This document shows, one piece after another, positions 25,419 through 34,420 of a stretch of 64,000 nt of DNA (positions within the stretch are counted from its first letter, which is position 1; each line of letters starts with the position of its first letter). The translations under genes were made by a program, and so were the position numbers. Where the stretch lies: positions 154,158 to 218,157 of the forward strand of contig NZ_JAJKLK010000026.1 in NCBI RefSeq assembly GCF_020982545.1. The letters run 5' to 3'. Source of the stretch: Streptomyces sp. MNU76 (GTDB lineage Bacteria; Actinomycetota; Actinomycetes; Streptomycetales; Streptomycetaceae). The notes beneath the pieces were generated by a model. The model saw nothing but the letters and a program-made list of their open reading frames with translations, was not told the DNA's origin and did not search any database.

Positions 25419-25937
25419 GTGACCGAGGTACACGGCAGCCAGGGCCGAGGCCGCGACGAGACCGAGGACGAGCGGGCCGACCGCCGCTGGACCGACCTCA
25501 TCCAGGAGGTACGGGTCGCCCAGACCGGCGTGCAGATCCTGTTCGGCTTCCTGCTCACCGTCGTCTTCACCTCGCGTTACGAGGACCTGCCGCAGACCGA
25601 TAAGACCATCTACATCGTCACCGTCGTCCTCGGCGCCGCCACCACCGGCGCCCTGGTCGGCCCCGTCTCCTTCCACCGGATGGTCGCCGGACGCCGTATC
25701 AAGCCCGCCGCCGTCGAGTGGGCGAGCAGACTGACCGTCGTCGGTCTGATCCTGCTCCTTGCCACGATGACGGCGGCGCTGCTGCTGGTCCTGCGCGTGG
25801 CCACCCACGACGAGTACGTGCCGTGGCTCGTCGGCTGCGTGGTCCTCTGGTACCTGCTGTGCTGGGTCGCCCTCCCGGCCTGGATCCGCCGCCGCTACTC
25901 CGGCGACGAGCCGGGGCGTCGTCACACCCGCGAGTGA
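25419..25937 (+). CDS. DUF6328 membrane protein
   Basis: 172 residues from GTG 25419 (GGGAGG upstream). A charged N-terminus (DERADRRWTDLIQEVRVAQTG) precedes four transmembrane helices: VQILFGFLLTVVF, YIVTVVLGAATTGALVGPV, LTVVGLILLLATMTAALLLVL and VGCVVLWYLLCWVALPAW. The signature QEVRVAQTGVQILFGFLLT is the conserved core of DUF6328. Function unknown. Confidence 0.85.
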   Translation: MTEVHGSQGRGRDETEDERADRRWTDLIQEVRVAQTGVQILFGFLLTVVFTSRYEDLPQTDKTIYIVTVVLGAATTGALVGPVSFHRMVAGRRIKPAAVEWASRLTVVGLILLLATMTAALLLVLRVATHDEYVPWLVGCVVLWYLLCWVALPAWIRRRYSGDEPGRRHTRE

Positions 25938-26001
25938 CGTCCCCGGTGGCGTGATTGGCGGTGTTGCCCGTGGGCCGCGTGGTGCGCGAGCGTGCCATGT
26001 C

Positions 26002-29000
26002 ATGGACCGTGACCAGAGTCGCCCCACCCCACCCCTGACCCGCCGTCAGCTCCTCGCCGCCACCGGTGCCACGGGGCCGCCGCGGTCATCGGCGCCGTCG
26101 GTCCGGCCGCCCCCGCGGCCGCCCGGCCCCGTACCGCCGACGCGGCCCTCTCCCTCACCTTCACCCGGGCCACCAACGGCTCGGCGACCCTCGCACCCGC
26201 CGGCGACACACTGATCGCCGAGGCCCAGAGCGGCCTGTGGTCGCTTCCGCGCGGCGGCGGCCAAGCGGTCCCCCTCACCCCGGCCGGCCTCGAACCCAAC
26301 CGGCCCACCCACTCCCCGGACGGCGCTCTCGTCGCGTTCTGCGCCTACCAGGGCGGCGGCTTCCACCTGTGGACCATGCGCCCCGACGGCTCCGACCTGA
26401 GGCAGCGCACCGACGGCCCCTGGGACGACCGGGCACCGGCCTGGTCGCCCGACGGCACCCGGCTCGCCTTCGGCTCCGAGCGCGGCGGCGACCCCGACGC
26501 CCCCTTGGGCGGAAGCCCCTACCGCATCCACGTCCTGCACCTCGGCACCGGCGCCGTCACCCCCGTCACCGGCCTGCCCGACCAGGACGGCCCCCTCCAG
26601 GACGGCCCGTGGGAGGACTTCGACCCCACCTGGTCACCGGACGGCACCCGGCTTCTGTTCGTGCGGGCCAAGGTCGTCACCACCGGCACCACCCCCACCG
26701 TCGAGTCCCGCACGATCGCCGCAGTGGCCGCCGACGGCAGCGGGGCGGTGACCGTCGAACACACCGAGACCGCCGCCGCGCAGGTCATGACCCCCGCTCT
26801 CGCCGCCGACGGCCGTCTCGCCCACCTGCGGACCACGGCCTCCCCGAACGGCTCCTGCACCCTCGTCGTCGACGGGCGAGCCGTCCCGGTCGACGGCGAC
26901 CTCGCGCCCGTGCCGCCCCGCTGGACGGCCGACGGCCGACTGCTGGTCACGCTCGACGGCGCCTTCACCCTCGTACGCCCCGAGGAACCCGCGGAGCCGG
27001 AGGAGATCCCCTTCGAGGGCGTCCTCCCGGTGGACCGGCCGCGCTACCGCGTCAAGGAGTACGACCTCGGCCAGGAGCGGGTTCGCCCCGTGCGCGGCAT
27101 CCACCTGCCCGCGCTGTCGCCGGACGGCCGCAGCATCGCCTTCGCCGCCCTCAACTCGCTCTGGTTGGCAGGCACTTCGGGCGGTCGCCGACCGAAGCGG
27201 TTGCGCGAGTCGCCGGCCACCCGCACCCTGCTCGCGCCCTCCTGGGCACCCGACGGACGCTCGCTCGTCTACGCCGACGACCGCGACGGACTGCTCGGTG
27301 TCTACCGACACGATCCGGCCACCGGCGAGGAGACCGCCCTCGCGACCGGCGGCCGGGTCATGCCCGCCCTCTCGCCCGACGGCGAGCGGCTCGCGTGCCT
27401 CGACATGGTCGGCCGGCTCGTCGTCCGGGACCTGGCGAGCGGTGCGGAACGCGTCCTCGTGGCACCGCTCGGCGGCGGCGGCATCCCCGGCAGACCGAGC
27501 TGGTCGCCCGACGGCCGCCACCTCGCACTGTGCGATCGCAACCGTCTGGGCGCCCGCTTCCGGGAGGGCTACAACCTGATCCGGGTCGTCGACGCCACGA
27601 CCGGCGCCGACCGGCTGCACACGGTCGCGCCCCACACCTCCATCGCCGACCGCTACGACTCCGGGCCCGTCTGGTCACCCGACGGGCGCTGGATGGCCGT
27701 GATCGTCGAGTCCGCGCTCTGCCTGCTGCCCGTCACCCCCGACGGCACCCCGCGCGGCAGACTCCGCACCCTCACCACCGAACCCGCCGACCACCCCACC
27801 TGGTCCGGCGACTCCAAAACCCTGCTCTACCAGTCCGGCACCCGGCTCCGCCTGATCGACGTCTCCGGCGATCACGCCCGCACCGTCCGCGTGCCGCTCG
27901 ACCACACCCGGCCCACCCCCGCCGACATCGTCGTCCACGCGGGGCAGATGTGGGACGGCACCGGCGAGACGGTCCGCGACGACGTCGACATCGTCGTACG
28001 CCGCGGCCGGATCACCGCCGTCGAAGCGCACCGGGGCAACCGCCGCGCCGCGCTCCGCCGGATCGACGCCTCCGCGCACACCGTGATCCCCGGCCTCTGG
28101 GACAGCCACACCCACCCCTGGCAGAGCACCTACGGCAGCCGCCAGGCCACCGGACAGCTCACCTACGGTGTCACCACCGCCGTCTCCCTGGGCGGCTTCG
28201 CCCACGAACAGGCACGCATCCGCGAGGAGGTGAACACCGGCCGGCTCGCCGGACCCCGGCTCCTCACCACCGGCGAACTCCTCGATGGCGCCCGGGTCGC
28301 CTACAGCATGGGCCGCGCCCACCGCACGAGGGCCGGACTGCACCGCTCCCTCGAACGCGCCGAGGCCCTCGACTGGGACTTCGTCAAGACCTATGTGAGG
28401 GCGCCCGGTTGGGTGATGAGCGAGGCCGCGCGCTTCGCCCACGAACGCCTCGGCGTGCGCACCGGCGGCCATCTGCTCTCCCCGGGCGTCCAGCTCGGTC
28501 AGGACCTGACGACGCATCTCCAGGCCACCCAGCGCGCGGAGTTCGGCCACGCCATCACCACGACCGGGCGGGCCCACCAGGACGTGGTCGAGATCTACAC
28601 CCGGCAGGGCGTGGACTTCTCCCTGATCGCCACCCCTTTCACGGCCTCACCCCTCATGGGCGCCGACCCGGCGCTGGCCGACGACCCCCGGGTCACGGTC
28701 GTCATGCCGCCGTGGGACGCCGCCGTCGTCCGGCAGGGCGCGGGGCCCCGCCCACCCGCCCAACTCGCCGCCCTGCGCACCGAGACCGACATCTACCGGC
28801 GGATCCTCGTGGCGGGCGGCGTCGTCGCGCTCGGTACGGACCAGCCGCTCGGCCCCGTCGGCCTCTTCCTCCACCTCGCCCTGCGCGCCCTGCACGCCGG
28901 AGGCCTCGGCCCCGCCGAGACCCTGCGCACCGCGACCGTTCTTCCGGCCCGGCTCTTCGGTCTCGACGACGACCTCGGCACGGTCGAGACGGGCAAGCTC

Positions 29001-29219
29001 GCCGACCTGACGATCGTCGACGGCGACCCCTTCACGGACTTCGCCGACCTCGTCCGCACGGTGACGGTGCTGCGGGGCGGAACGCCGTACACCACCGAGG
29101 AGTTGGTGGCCGCCTACCGGCCCTCCGCCCGACGGGTGAAGGCCGCCGGGACGGAGGAGGACTGGCTGGAGGTCGGCCGGCTGATGCGCCGCGACGGCTG
29201 CTGTCACGACGGCCACTGA
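26002..29219 (+). CDS. Exported amidohydrolase with N-terminal TolB-like beta-propeller (one frameshift)
   Basis: The N-terminus starts at ATG 26002: a Tat signal (TRRQLLAATGATG) whose hydrophobic half (AAAVIGAVGPAAPAAARP) is in the next frame from about 26070, after GGGG. No start codon with coding continuity exists in the main frame there, so one base is missing; about 1070 residues in all. Residues 40-620 carry repeated PD40/WD-like blades (WSPDGTRLAFGSERGG, LSPDGRSIAFAAL, WSPDGRHLALCDR). The amidohydrolase part has VIPGLWDSHTHPW (HxH metal ligands), EFGHAITTTG, ALGTDQPLG (Asp) and KLADLTIVDGDPF. Family members hydrolyse cyclic amides or peptides; the propeller probably shapes access. The native substrate is unknown. 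Confidence 0.85.
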
Positions 29220-29241
29220 ACGTCCCGACGACCGCCCGGGA

Positions 29242-30465
29242 TCAGTGATCGGTTCCCTTGCCGATGAAGAGCTCCGCGAAGGTGGACGCGGCGGCGGGGG
29301 AGCCGAGCACCCGGCGGAGCCTCGCGGTGGCGGCGCCGGCCCGGAAGGGGTCGCCGGACGACGGCCCGTGCAGCAGCTCCGCCAGCCACTGCGAGAACTC
29401 CTGGTAGTGCCAGACCCGGCGCAGACAGGCGTCCGAATAGCCGCGCAGCCCACGGTCGTCGCCCGTGCGGAGGCGGGCGCTCAGGGCGTCCGCCAGCAGC
29501 AGGGCGTCGTACAGGGCCAGGTTCATGCCCTTCGCGGCGATGGGTGCGACGAGGTGCGCTGCGTCACCGGCGAGGTACAGCCGGCCGTACGCCATCGGCT
29601 CGGTGACGTAGTTGTGCATGTCGAGCACCCGCTTCTCGACCAGCGGGCCCTCGGTGAGCGGCCGGGCGCCGGGCGCCGCGAGGCGGGCGTGCAGCTCCGA
29701 CCAGACCCGGTCGTCCGGCCAGTTCGCCGGGTCGTCGCCGGCCGGGACCTCCAGGTAGTAGCGGGTGACCTCGGGGCCGCGCGCCATGTGCCCGGCGAAG
29801 CCCCGGGGATGCACACCGAGGACGACGCAGTCGGACGACGGGGGTGCCTCCGCGAGCAGCGCCAGCCAGCCGACCCCGTGGTCGTGCCGGGCGACCGTGG
29901 CGTGCTCGGCCGGCAGGGCGGTCCGCGTGACACCGCGGGCGCCGTCACAGCCGACGACGAACTCGCAGGCGAGGACGTGCCGTTCACCGGTCGCCGGGTC
30001 CAGGTACGACACGGACGGGCGCTCGCCGTCGATGTCGTGCAGCGCGACCTCGCGCACGCCGAACCGGATGTCACCGCCCCGGACGTCCGCGTACTCCCTG
30101 ACCAGATCCGTCACGAGCAGCGGCTGCGGGTAGACGTAGTGGTGATGACCGGTGATCTCCGTGTACGGGAAGCGCTGCCGCCCGCCCGCGAAACGGAACT
30201 CGAACTCCGTGTGCACCGGGGCCCGTTCCAGGAGCCGTCCGGCCAGTCCGCGCCGCTCCAGCGCGCGCACCGCCCACTCCTCCAGGAACCCGGCCCGAGG
30301 CCGCCCCTCGATGTACTCGCGGCTCTCGGTCTCCAGCACCACGCAGTCCACGGAGGCGGCGCGCAGGATGTTGCCGACGGTGAGCCCGGCCGGTCCGGCG
30401 CCGACGATGACGACGGGGGTGCGCTCGGGCGAGTCCGGACCCGGGAGGGGAGTGGGGGTGGTCAC
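29242..30465 (-). CDS. pobA: 4-hydroxybenzoate 3-monooxygenase-like FAD enzyme
   Basis: 407 residues from GTG 30465. FAD-binding GxGxxG in VVIVGAGPAGLTVGNIL, the PobA-type RPRAGFLEEWAVRALERRGL, the DG motif FVVGCDGARGVTRTAL and the GD motif RLYLAGDAAHLVAPIAAKG. Length and order fit p-hydroxybenzoate hydroxylase (about 395 residues), which makes protocatechuate with NADPH and O2. No pca (protocatechuate) genes lie nearby, so another aromatic substrate is possible. Convergent with the amidohydrolase, only 22 bp apart. Confidence 0.8.
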   Translation of the reverse strand: MTTPTPLPGPDSPERTPVVIVGAGPAGLTVGNILRAASVDCVVLETESREYIEGRPRAGFLEEWAVRALERRGLAGRLLERAPVHTEFEFRFAGGRQRFPYTEITGHHHYVYPQPLLVTDLVREYADVRGGDIRFGVREVALHDIDGERPSVSYLDPATGERHVLACEFVVGCDGARGVTRTALPAEHATVARHDHGVGWLALLAEAPPSSDCVVLGVHPRGFAGHMARGPEVTRYYLEVPAGDDPANWPDDRVWSELHARLAAPGARPLTEGPLVEKRVLDMHNYVTEPMAYGRLYLAGDAAHLVAPIAAKGMNLALYDALLLADALSARLRTGDDRGLRGYSDACLRRVWHYQEFSQWLAELLHGPSSGDPFRAGAATARLRRVLGSPAAASTFAELFIGKGTDH

Positions 30466-30548
30466 CCGTGCATTATGCCGGGTGACCGGAGACCGGGGGC
30501 TGTCCTCAAGTGAGACGCGGGGCAAGGGAGTTGGGGGCGGGCTCCCCC

Positions 30549-31547
30549 TCACCTCAGTTCGAACCGGCGGGCCCACTCCGCGACGTCGGCCGTCGTCGCG
30601 TTCCCACCGCAGACCACGAGACCCAGCCGGGCGCCGTCGCCGACACGTTCGAGGACCTGCCGGGCGGCGGGCAGCAGACAGCCGGCGGCCGGCTCCGTCC
30701 ACACCTTGCCGTGTTCGGCGAAGTCCAGGACCCCTTGCACCGCCTCGGCGTCGGAGACCACGAGGACGTCCTCGACGAGGGCGGTCACATGGTCGTAGGT
30801 GAGCCGGGAGACGGACGGGGCGCTGAGCGTGGTGACGACCGAGGAGAGAGGGACGGTCACGGGCCCGCCCGCCGCGATCGCGTCGGCCATCGCCGTGGCC
30901 CCGACGGTTTCCACGCCCCAGACGCGGACGCCCGGCAGCAGTGCCCTGAAGGCGGCGGAGACACCGGCGACGAGACCGCCGCCACCGATGCTGACGAGCA
31001 CGTCCGTGGGCGCGCCGGTGTCCCCGGTGGCCGCCGTCGCCCCGGAGTTCCCGAGGTCCTCGGCGAACTCCAGGCCCACGGTGCCCTGCCCGGCGATCAC
31101 CAACGGGTCGTCGAACGGGTGGACGAGGGTGAGGCCCTCCGACCGGAGCCGCTCGGTGAGCGCGAACGCCTCCGCCATCCCGTCGGTGAGTCGCAGCGAG
31201 GCGCCGGCGGCCTCGACGAGGTCGGCGGCCCGCCGGGGCGCGGACCGGGACATCACCACGGTCGCCTTGATGTGCAGGGCGGCGGCCATGTGCGCCAGCG
31301 CGATGCCGTGGTTGCCACCGCTGACCGCCACGACCCCGGCGGCCCGCTCCGCCTCCGAGAGCGTCAGCAGCTTCGCCGTCGCGCCGCGCGCCTTGAACGA
31401 GCCGGTGCGCTGCAGCAGTTCCAGCTTCGTGGTCACCGGGGCGCCGAGGAGCGCGGACAGCCCCGGGCTCGGCACGGTGGGCGTCCGCACGACGTGGGCG
31501 GCGATGCGTTGGGCGGCGTCCTGGATCTCGCCGATCCCGATCAACAC
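30549..31547 (-). CDS. PLP-dependent threonine/serine dehydratase family enzyme
   Basis: 332 residues from ATG 31547. Fold-type II PLP enzyme: the Schiff-base lysine lies in TGSFKARGAT (residue about 51), the substrate loop is VSGGNHGIAL, and the phosphate-binding loop is SIGGGGLVAG. There is no C-terminal ACT domain, so it resembles catabolic or biodegradative threonine dehydratases or serine racemase rather than the isoleucine-regulated biosynthetic enzyme. It would convert threonine or serine to 2-oxo acids and ammonia. Confidence 0.85.
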   Translation of the reverse strand: MLIGIGEIQDAAQRIAAHVVRTPTVPSPGLSALLGAPVTTKLELLQRTGSFKARGATAKLLTLSEAERAAGVVAVSGGNHGIALAHMAAALHIKATVVMSRSAPRRAADLVEAAGASLRLTDGMAEAFALTERLRSEGLTLVHPFDDPLVIAGQGTVGLEFAEDLGNSGATAATGDTGAPTDVLVSIGGGGLVAGVSAAFRALLPGVRVWGVETVGATAMADAIAAGGPVTVPLSSVVTTLSAPSVSRLTYDHVTALVEDVLVVSDAEAVQGVLDFAEHGKVWTEPAAGCLLPAARQVLERVGDGARLGLVVCGGNATTADVAEWARRFELR

Positions 31548-31624
31548 GATGTCACTCCGTTCGGTGGGGCTGGTGTTCGTGGGGTGCGGGAGGGTGCGGG
31601 TGCGTCGTCGGGTGCGGGTGAGTG

Positions 31625-31732
31625 GGCTTCGCGCAGTTCCCCGCGCCCCTGAAAAGCAGGGGCTGCGCCCCGTGCTTTTCAGGGGCGCCGGGCCGTTGCT
31701 TATAGGGGCGAGGGGAACTGCGCGAGAAGCCC
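31625..31732. repeat. Compound palindromic repeat / terminator with dispersed GCGCAGTTCCCC arms
   Basis: The outer arms are GCGCAGTTCCCCGCGCCCCT (31631-31650) and its near-perfect complement at 31704-31723 (one mismatch), extended by GGCTTC and GAAGCC outside. Inside, CCCCTGAAAAGCA (31646-31658) pairs perfectly with 31673-31685. The 20-nt arm recurs exactly at 20428-20447 and, inverted, at 52875-52894. It lies upstream of the dehydratase and downstream of the UBP remnant. Confidence 0.75.
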
Positions 31733-31792
31733 CACCGCGCCCGCAGTCGACAACGCACCCCTCACCCGGATCCCCGAGCTCCCCCGCTCAGT

Positions 31793-31926
31793 TCACCGTA
31801 GCGCCGACGTCCAGTCCCGCGGGACGCGCCCCGCAGGTGGAACCACCAGCCGCCGGCCTCCTCGCACTCCACGCACCCGTCGCCGCTCGGCGGAACGGCG
31901 GGGTCGATTCCGGCGGGCAGGGTCAT
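31793..31926 (-). pseudogene. UBP-type zinc-finger protein remnant, middle deleted
   Basis: ATG 31926 overlaps the histidine-kinase stop (ATGA). The first 30 residues contain CVECEEAGGWWFHLR, the opening of a UBP zinc finger. The rest of the finger, with its remaining Cys and His ligands, is missing. After a frame change in the GGGGC at about 31840 only the family's terminal RVPRDWTSALR remains, with a stop at 31793. It is a clear internal deletion. In Streptomyces such genes usually sit with a response-regulator/thioredoxin-reductase gene and a histidine kinase, as their relics do here. Confidence 0.65.
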
Positions 31927-32350
31927 GAGGTCTCCTCGGGGTCGTCGGCGAGCGTGACGTCCAGGTCGGCGGCCGGTGCCTCAGCGGCAGGAAGACCTGG
32001 AAACGGGTCTCCCCCGGCCGGGAGTGGACCTCGATGTGTCCGTGGTGCTTGTTGACGACGATGCGCCAGGAGATGTCGAGGCCGAGCCCGGTGCCCTGAC
32101 CGACCGGTTTGGTCGTGAAGAAGGGGTCGAAGATCCGGCCCTTGATGTCCGGGGGGACGCCGGGGCCCGTGTCCTGGAACTCGATCAGGACCTGGTCCCG
32201 GTGGTCCGGTGCCGTCCGTACCGTCAACGTGCCCGCGCCGCCCGTGTCGTTGATCGCCGCGACCGCGTTGTCGATCAGGTTCGTCCACACCTGGTTCAGC
32301 TCGCCCGGATCGGACGGCCGAGCATTGCCGTGCGCGGCCTCCACGACACC
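31923..32350 (-). pseudogene. C-terminal half of a sensor histidine kinase (ATP-binding domain only)
   Basis: Only the ATPase part survives: ELNQVWTNLIDNAVAAI (N box), FQDTGPGVPPDIKGRIFDPF (G1 and F boxes), GQGTGLGLDISWRIV (G2) and FLPL. A further frame change near 31990 leads to the end LADDPEETS. The sensor and the phospho-accepting His domain are absent. The fragment follows the response-regulator piece directly and shares sequence with its out-of-frame tail, so it has no start of its own. Confidence 0.65.
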
Positions 32351-32979
32351 AGCGGCGTACCGTCCGGGGTGACGACCAGCGGCAGCCGCGTGCCGTCCGC
32401 CCCGGCCGCCGCGAGCAGCCGCCGTCCCTCCGGCTCGTCCGAGGAGAACCAGCGGTACGGCACCTGGTTGCGCGCCAGGAACTCCCGTACCCCCGACGAC
32501 CGCGCCGACCACCGGTGCCCGACCACCTTCGTCGTGCCCGCGCGGGTACGGTCGGCGGCCCGCCAGGCCTGGAGCAGGTCGTCCAGGACCGGATAGAGCT
32601 TCTCCTCCGGCGGGTCCCAGGGCTTGAGCAGGTAGTGGTCGAGGTCGATGACGTTGATCGCGTCGATCGCCGCGCCGGTGTCGGCGTACGCGGTGAGCAG
32701 GACCCGCCGCGCGCCCGGACAGACGTCCAGGGCCTGTTCCAGGAACTCGATGCCGTTCATCTCCGGCATGCGGTAGTCGGCCAGGATCACCGCCACCTGG
32801 TCGCCGCGCAGCTTCAGCTCCCGCAGGGCCTCCAGCGCGGCCTGCCCGGTCTCCGCCCGCACGATCCGGTACGACTCGCCGTACCTGCGGCGCAGATCCC
32901 TCGCCACCGCACGGGAGACCCCGGGATCGTCATCCACCGTGAGGATCACGTTCCGCGCGGGACCGACAGCCTGAGTCAC
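32296..32979 (-). pseudogene. Response-regulator N-terminus of a response regulator/thioredoxin-reductase fusion
   Basis: Start at GTG 32979 (GGAGG just before it); relatives begin the same way. A complete receiver is present: ILTVDDDPGVSRAVARDL, phospho-Asp in AVILADYRMPEMNG, LLTAYADT, and LKPWDPP. It is followed by a thioredoxin-like linker (EFLARNQVPYRWFSSDEPEG, LVVTPDGTPLV). In the usual protein an FAD-dependent thioredoxin-reductase-like domain comes next; here the frame ends within 15 residues at 32296, where kinase sequence begins. About 300 residues have been lost with the kinase front half. A free receiver of 227 residues could still be made. Confidence 0.65.
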
Positions 32980-33075
32980 ACTCCTCCACCCCGAGACCAA
33001 TGGGCCCATCGTATGTTCGACCGTGCCGCTGCTCGCGGCTTCCGCGCAGCCACGGTCCGGGGCGCGAGGGCGCCG

Positions 33076-33432
33076 TCAGGTCCGGCGCGGGGCCAGCACG
33101 CAGAACTCGTTGCCCTCCGGGTCCTGGAGCACGACCCAGGGCTCGTCACCGGTCTGCCCGATGTCCGCGTGCCGGGCCCCGAGGGCGAGGAGGCGGGTGA
33201 CCTCCGCCTCCTGGTCGTCCGGGCGGAAATCCAGGTGGAGGCGGTTCTTGCCGTCCTTGGGGGTCGGGCTGCGCCCGAACAGGAGGCCGGGCAGACGGTC
33301 CGGGGCCGGACGGATCTCGTACTCGTCGGGGGACTCGTCGACCGCCACCCACCCGAGCGCCCGTGCCCACCAGCGGCCCAGCGCCGCCGGATCGGCCGCG
33401 TCCACCAGCACCTGCTCCCACTGCAAGGTCAT
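33076..33432 (-). CDS. VOC-family (glyoxalase-like) protein
   Basis: 118 residues from ATG 33432. Two beta-alpha-beta-beta-beta units of the glyoxalase/bleomycin-resistance fold: WEQVLVDAADPAALGRWWARALGW and NRLHLDFRPDDQEAEVTRLLALGA, ending WVVLQDPEGNEFCVLAP. Metal-site positions are His in LHLDF and Glu in GNEFC. Members bind metals or small ligands; function not predictable. Confidence 0.85.
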   Translation of the reverse strand: MTLQWEQVLVDAADPAALGRWWARALGWVAVDESPDEYEIRPAPDRLPGLLFGRSPTPKDGKNRLHLDFRPDDQEAEVTRLLALGARHADIGQTGDEPWVVLQDPEGNEFCVLAPRRT

Positions 33433-33489
33433 GCGGCGAGCGTAGTGAAGACTGGAGCCGTCAGCCATGTGACAACCGAGAGGTGGCCG

Positions 33490-34362
33490 ATGACGACGCG
33501 CCCGATCACCGCCGCAGTGGACGGTACCCCCGAGAGCCTCGCCGCACTGGCGTGGGCCGGCCGGGAGGCCGTACGCCGGGGCCTGGCGCTGCGGGTGGTG
33601 CACGCGTGGCGGTGGGAGCCGCACGAGGCGATCACCGTGGACCGGGACGGACAGGCGCGGTGGGCCGGCGAGGCCCTCGCCGAGGCCGCGCGGGGGGTCG
33701 CCGAACGGCACCCGGAGCTGGAGGTGACCGCGGACCTCGTGGAGGGCCCGCCGGTCGAGACGCTGGTCGGCGCCGCCGAGCACGCCGAGACCCTGGTGCT
33801 GGGCTCGCGCGGGCACGGCGCGGTGGTCGGCTTCCTGCTGGGCTCGGTCGGGCAGCAGGTGATCGTCGAGTCACCGCGTCCCGTCGTGCTGGTGCGCGCC
33901 GAGGACACCCCGAGCACCGAGGCCGCCGGACGCGAGGTCGTCGTCGGCCAGCAGGGCACGCCGGAGGACAGCGCCGACACGCTCCGGTTCGCCTTCGAGA
34001 CGGCCGCCGCGCGCGGGGCGTCCCTGCGCGCGGTGCGGGCGTGGACGCTGCCCCCGCTGTACGCGTACAGCCCCGGCTCGCTGAAGCTCCTCGACGAGGC
34101 CGGCGGCCTTGAGCCCTACGAGAAGAAGGCGCTGGCCGCCGCACTGGAGCCGTGGCAGGAGCGGTTCCCCGGGGTGCGGGTCACCCAGCACGTCGAGATG
34201 GGCAGCGCCGGACAGGTGCTGCTGTCCGTGGCCCAGCGGGCCCAGCTGGTGGTCGTCGGCCGCCGCGCCCGCCGTACGGCCGTCGGCGCCCGCATCGGGT
34301 CGGTCGCCCACGGCGTCCTGCACCACGCGCACTGCCCGGTGGCGGTCGTCCCCCACAGGTGA
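33490..34362 (+). CDS. Tandem universal stress protein (two UspA domains)
   Basis: 290 residues from ATG 33490, after GAGAGGTGG. Domain 1 (5-145) begins ITAAVDGTPESLAALAWAGREA and has the ATP-binding G-x2-G-x9-GS motif in LGSRGHGAVVGFLLGSVG. Domain 2 (150-290) begins VVGQQGTPEDSADTLRFAFETA, with a weaker loop VVGRRARRTAVGARIGSVAHG. Such proteins support survival under stress or dormancy. Encoded alone. Confidence 0.9.
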   Translation: MTTRPITAAVDGTPESLAALAWAGREAVRRGLALRVVHAWRWEPHEAITVDRDGQARWAGEALAEAARGVAERHPELEVTADLVEGPPVETLVGAAEHAETLVLGSRGHGAVVGFLLGSVGQQVIVESPRPVVLVRAEDTPSTEAAGREVVVGQQGTPEDSADTLRFAFETAAARGASLRAVRAWTLPPLYAYSPGSLKLLDEAGGLEPYEKKALAAALEPWQERFPGVRVTQHVEMGSAGQVLLSVAQRAQLVVVGRRARRTAVGARIGSVAHGVLHHAHCPVAVVPHR

Positions 34363-34384
34363 CCCGCACCGGTTACCCGCGCCC

Positions 34385-34413
34385 GGCGCCCGGGGTCACC
34401 GGCCCCGGGCGCC
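34385..34413. terminator. Bidirectional hairpin terminator
   Basis: GGCGCCCGGGG (34385-34395) pairs perfectly with 34403-34413 around a 7-nt loop, between the convergent stress-protein and DUF4032 genes. Confidence 0.75.
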
Positions 34414-34420
34414 CGGTGGC

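Noticed and set aside
26066..29248. A 1060-codon frame overlapping the amidohydrolase in another phase
   Set aside because: Arg/Pro/His-rich without domains; the other frame has propeller blades and metal ligands.
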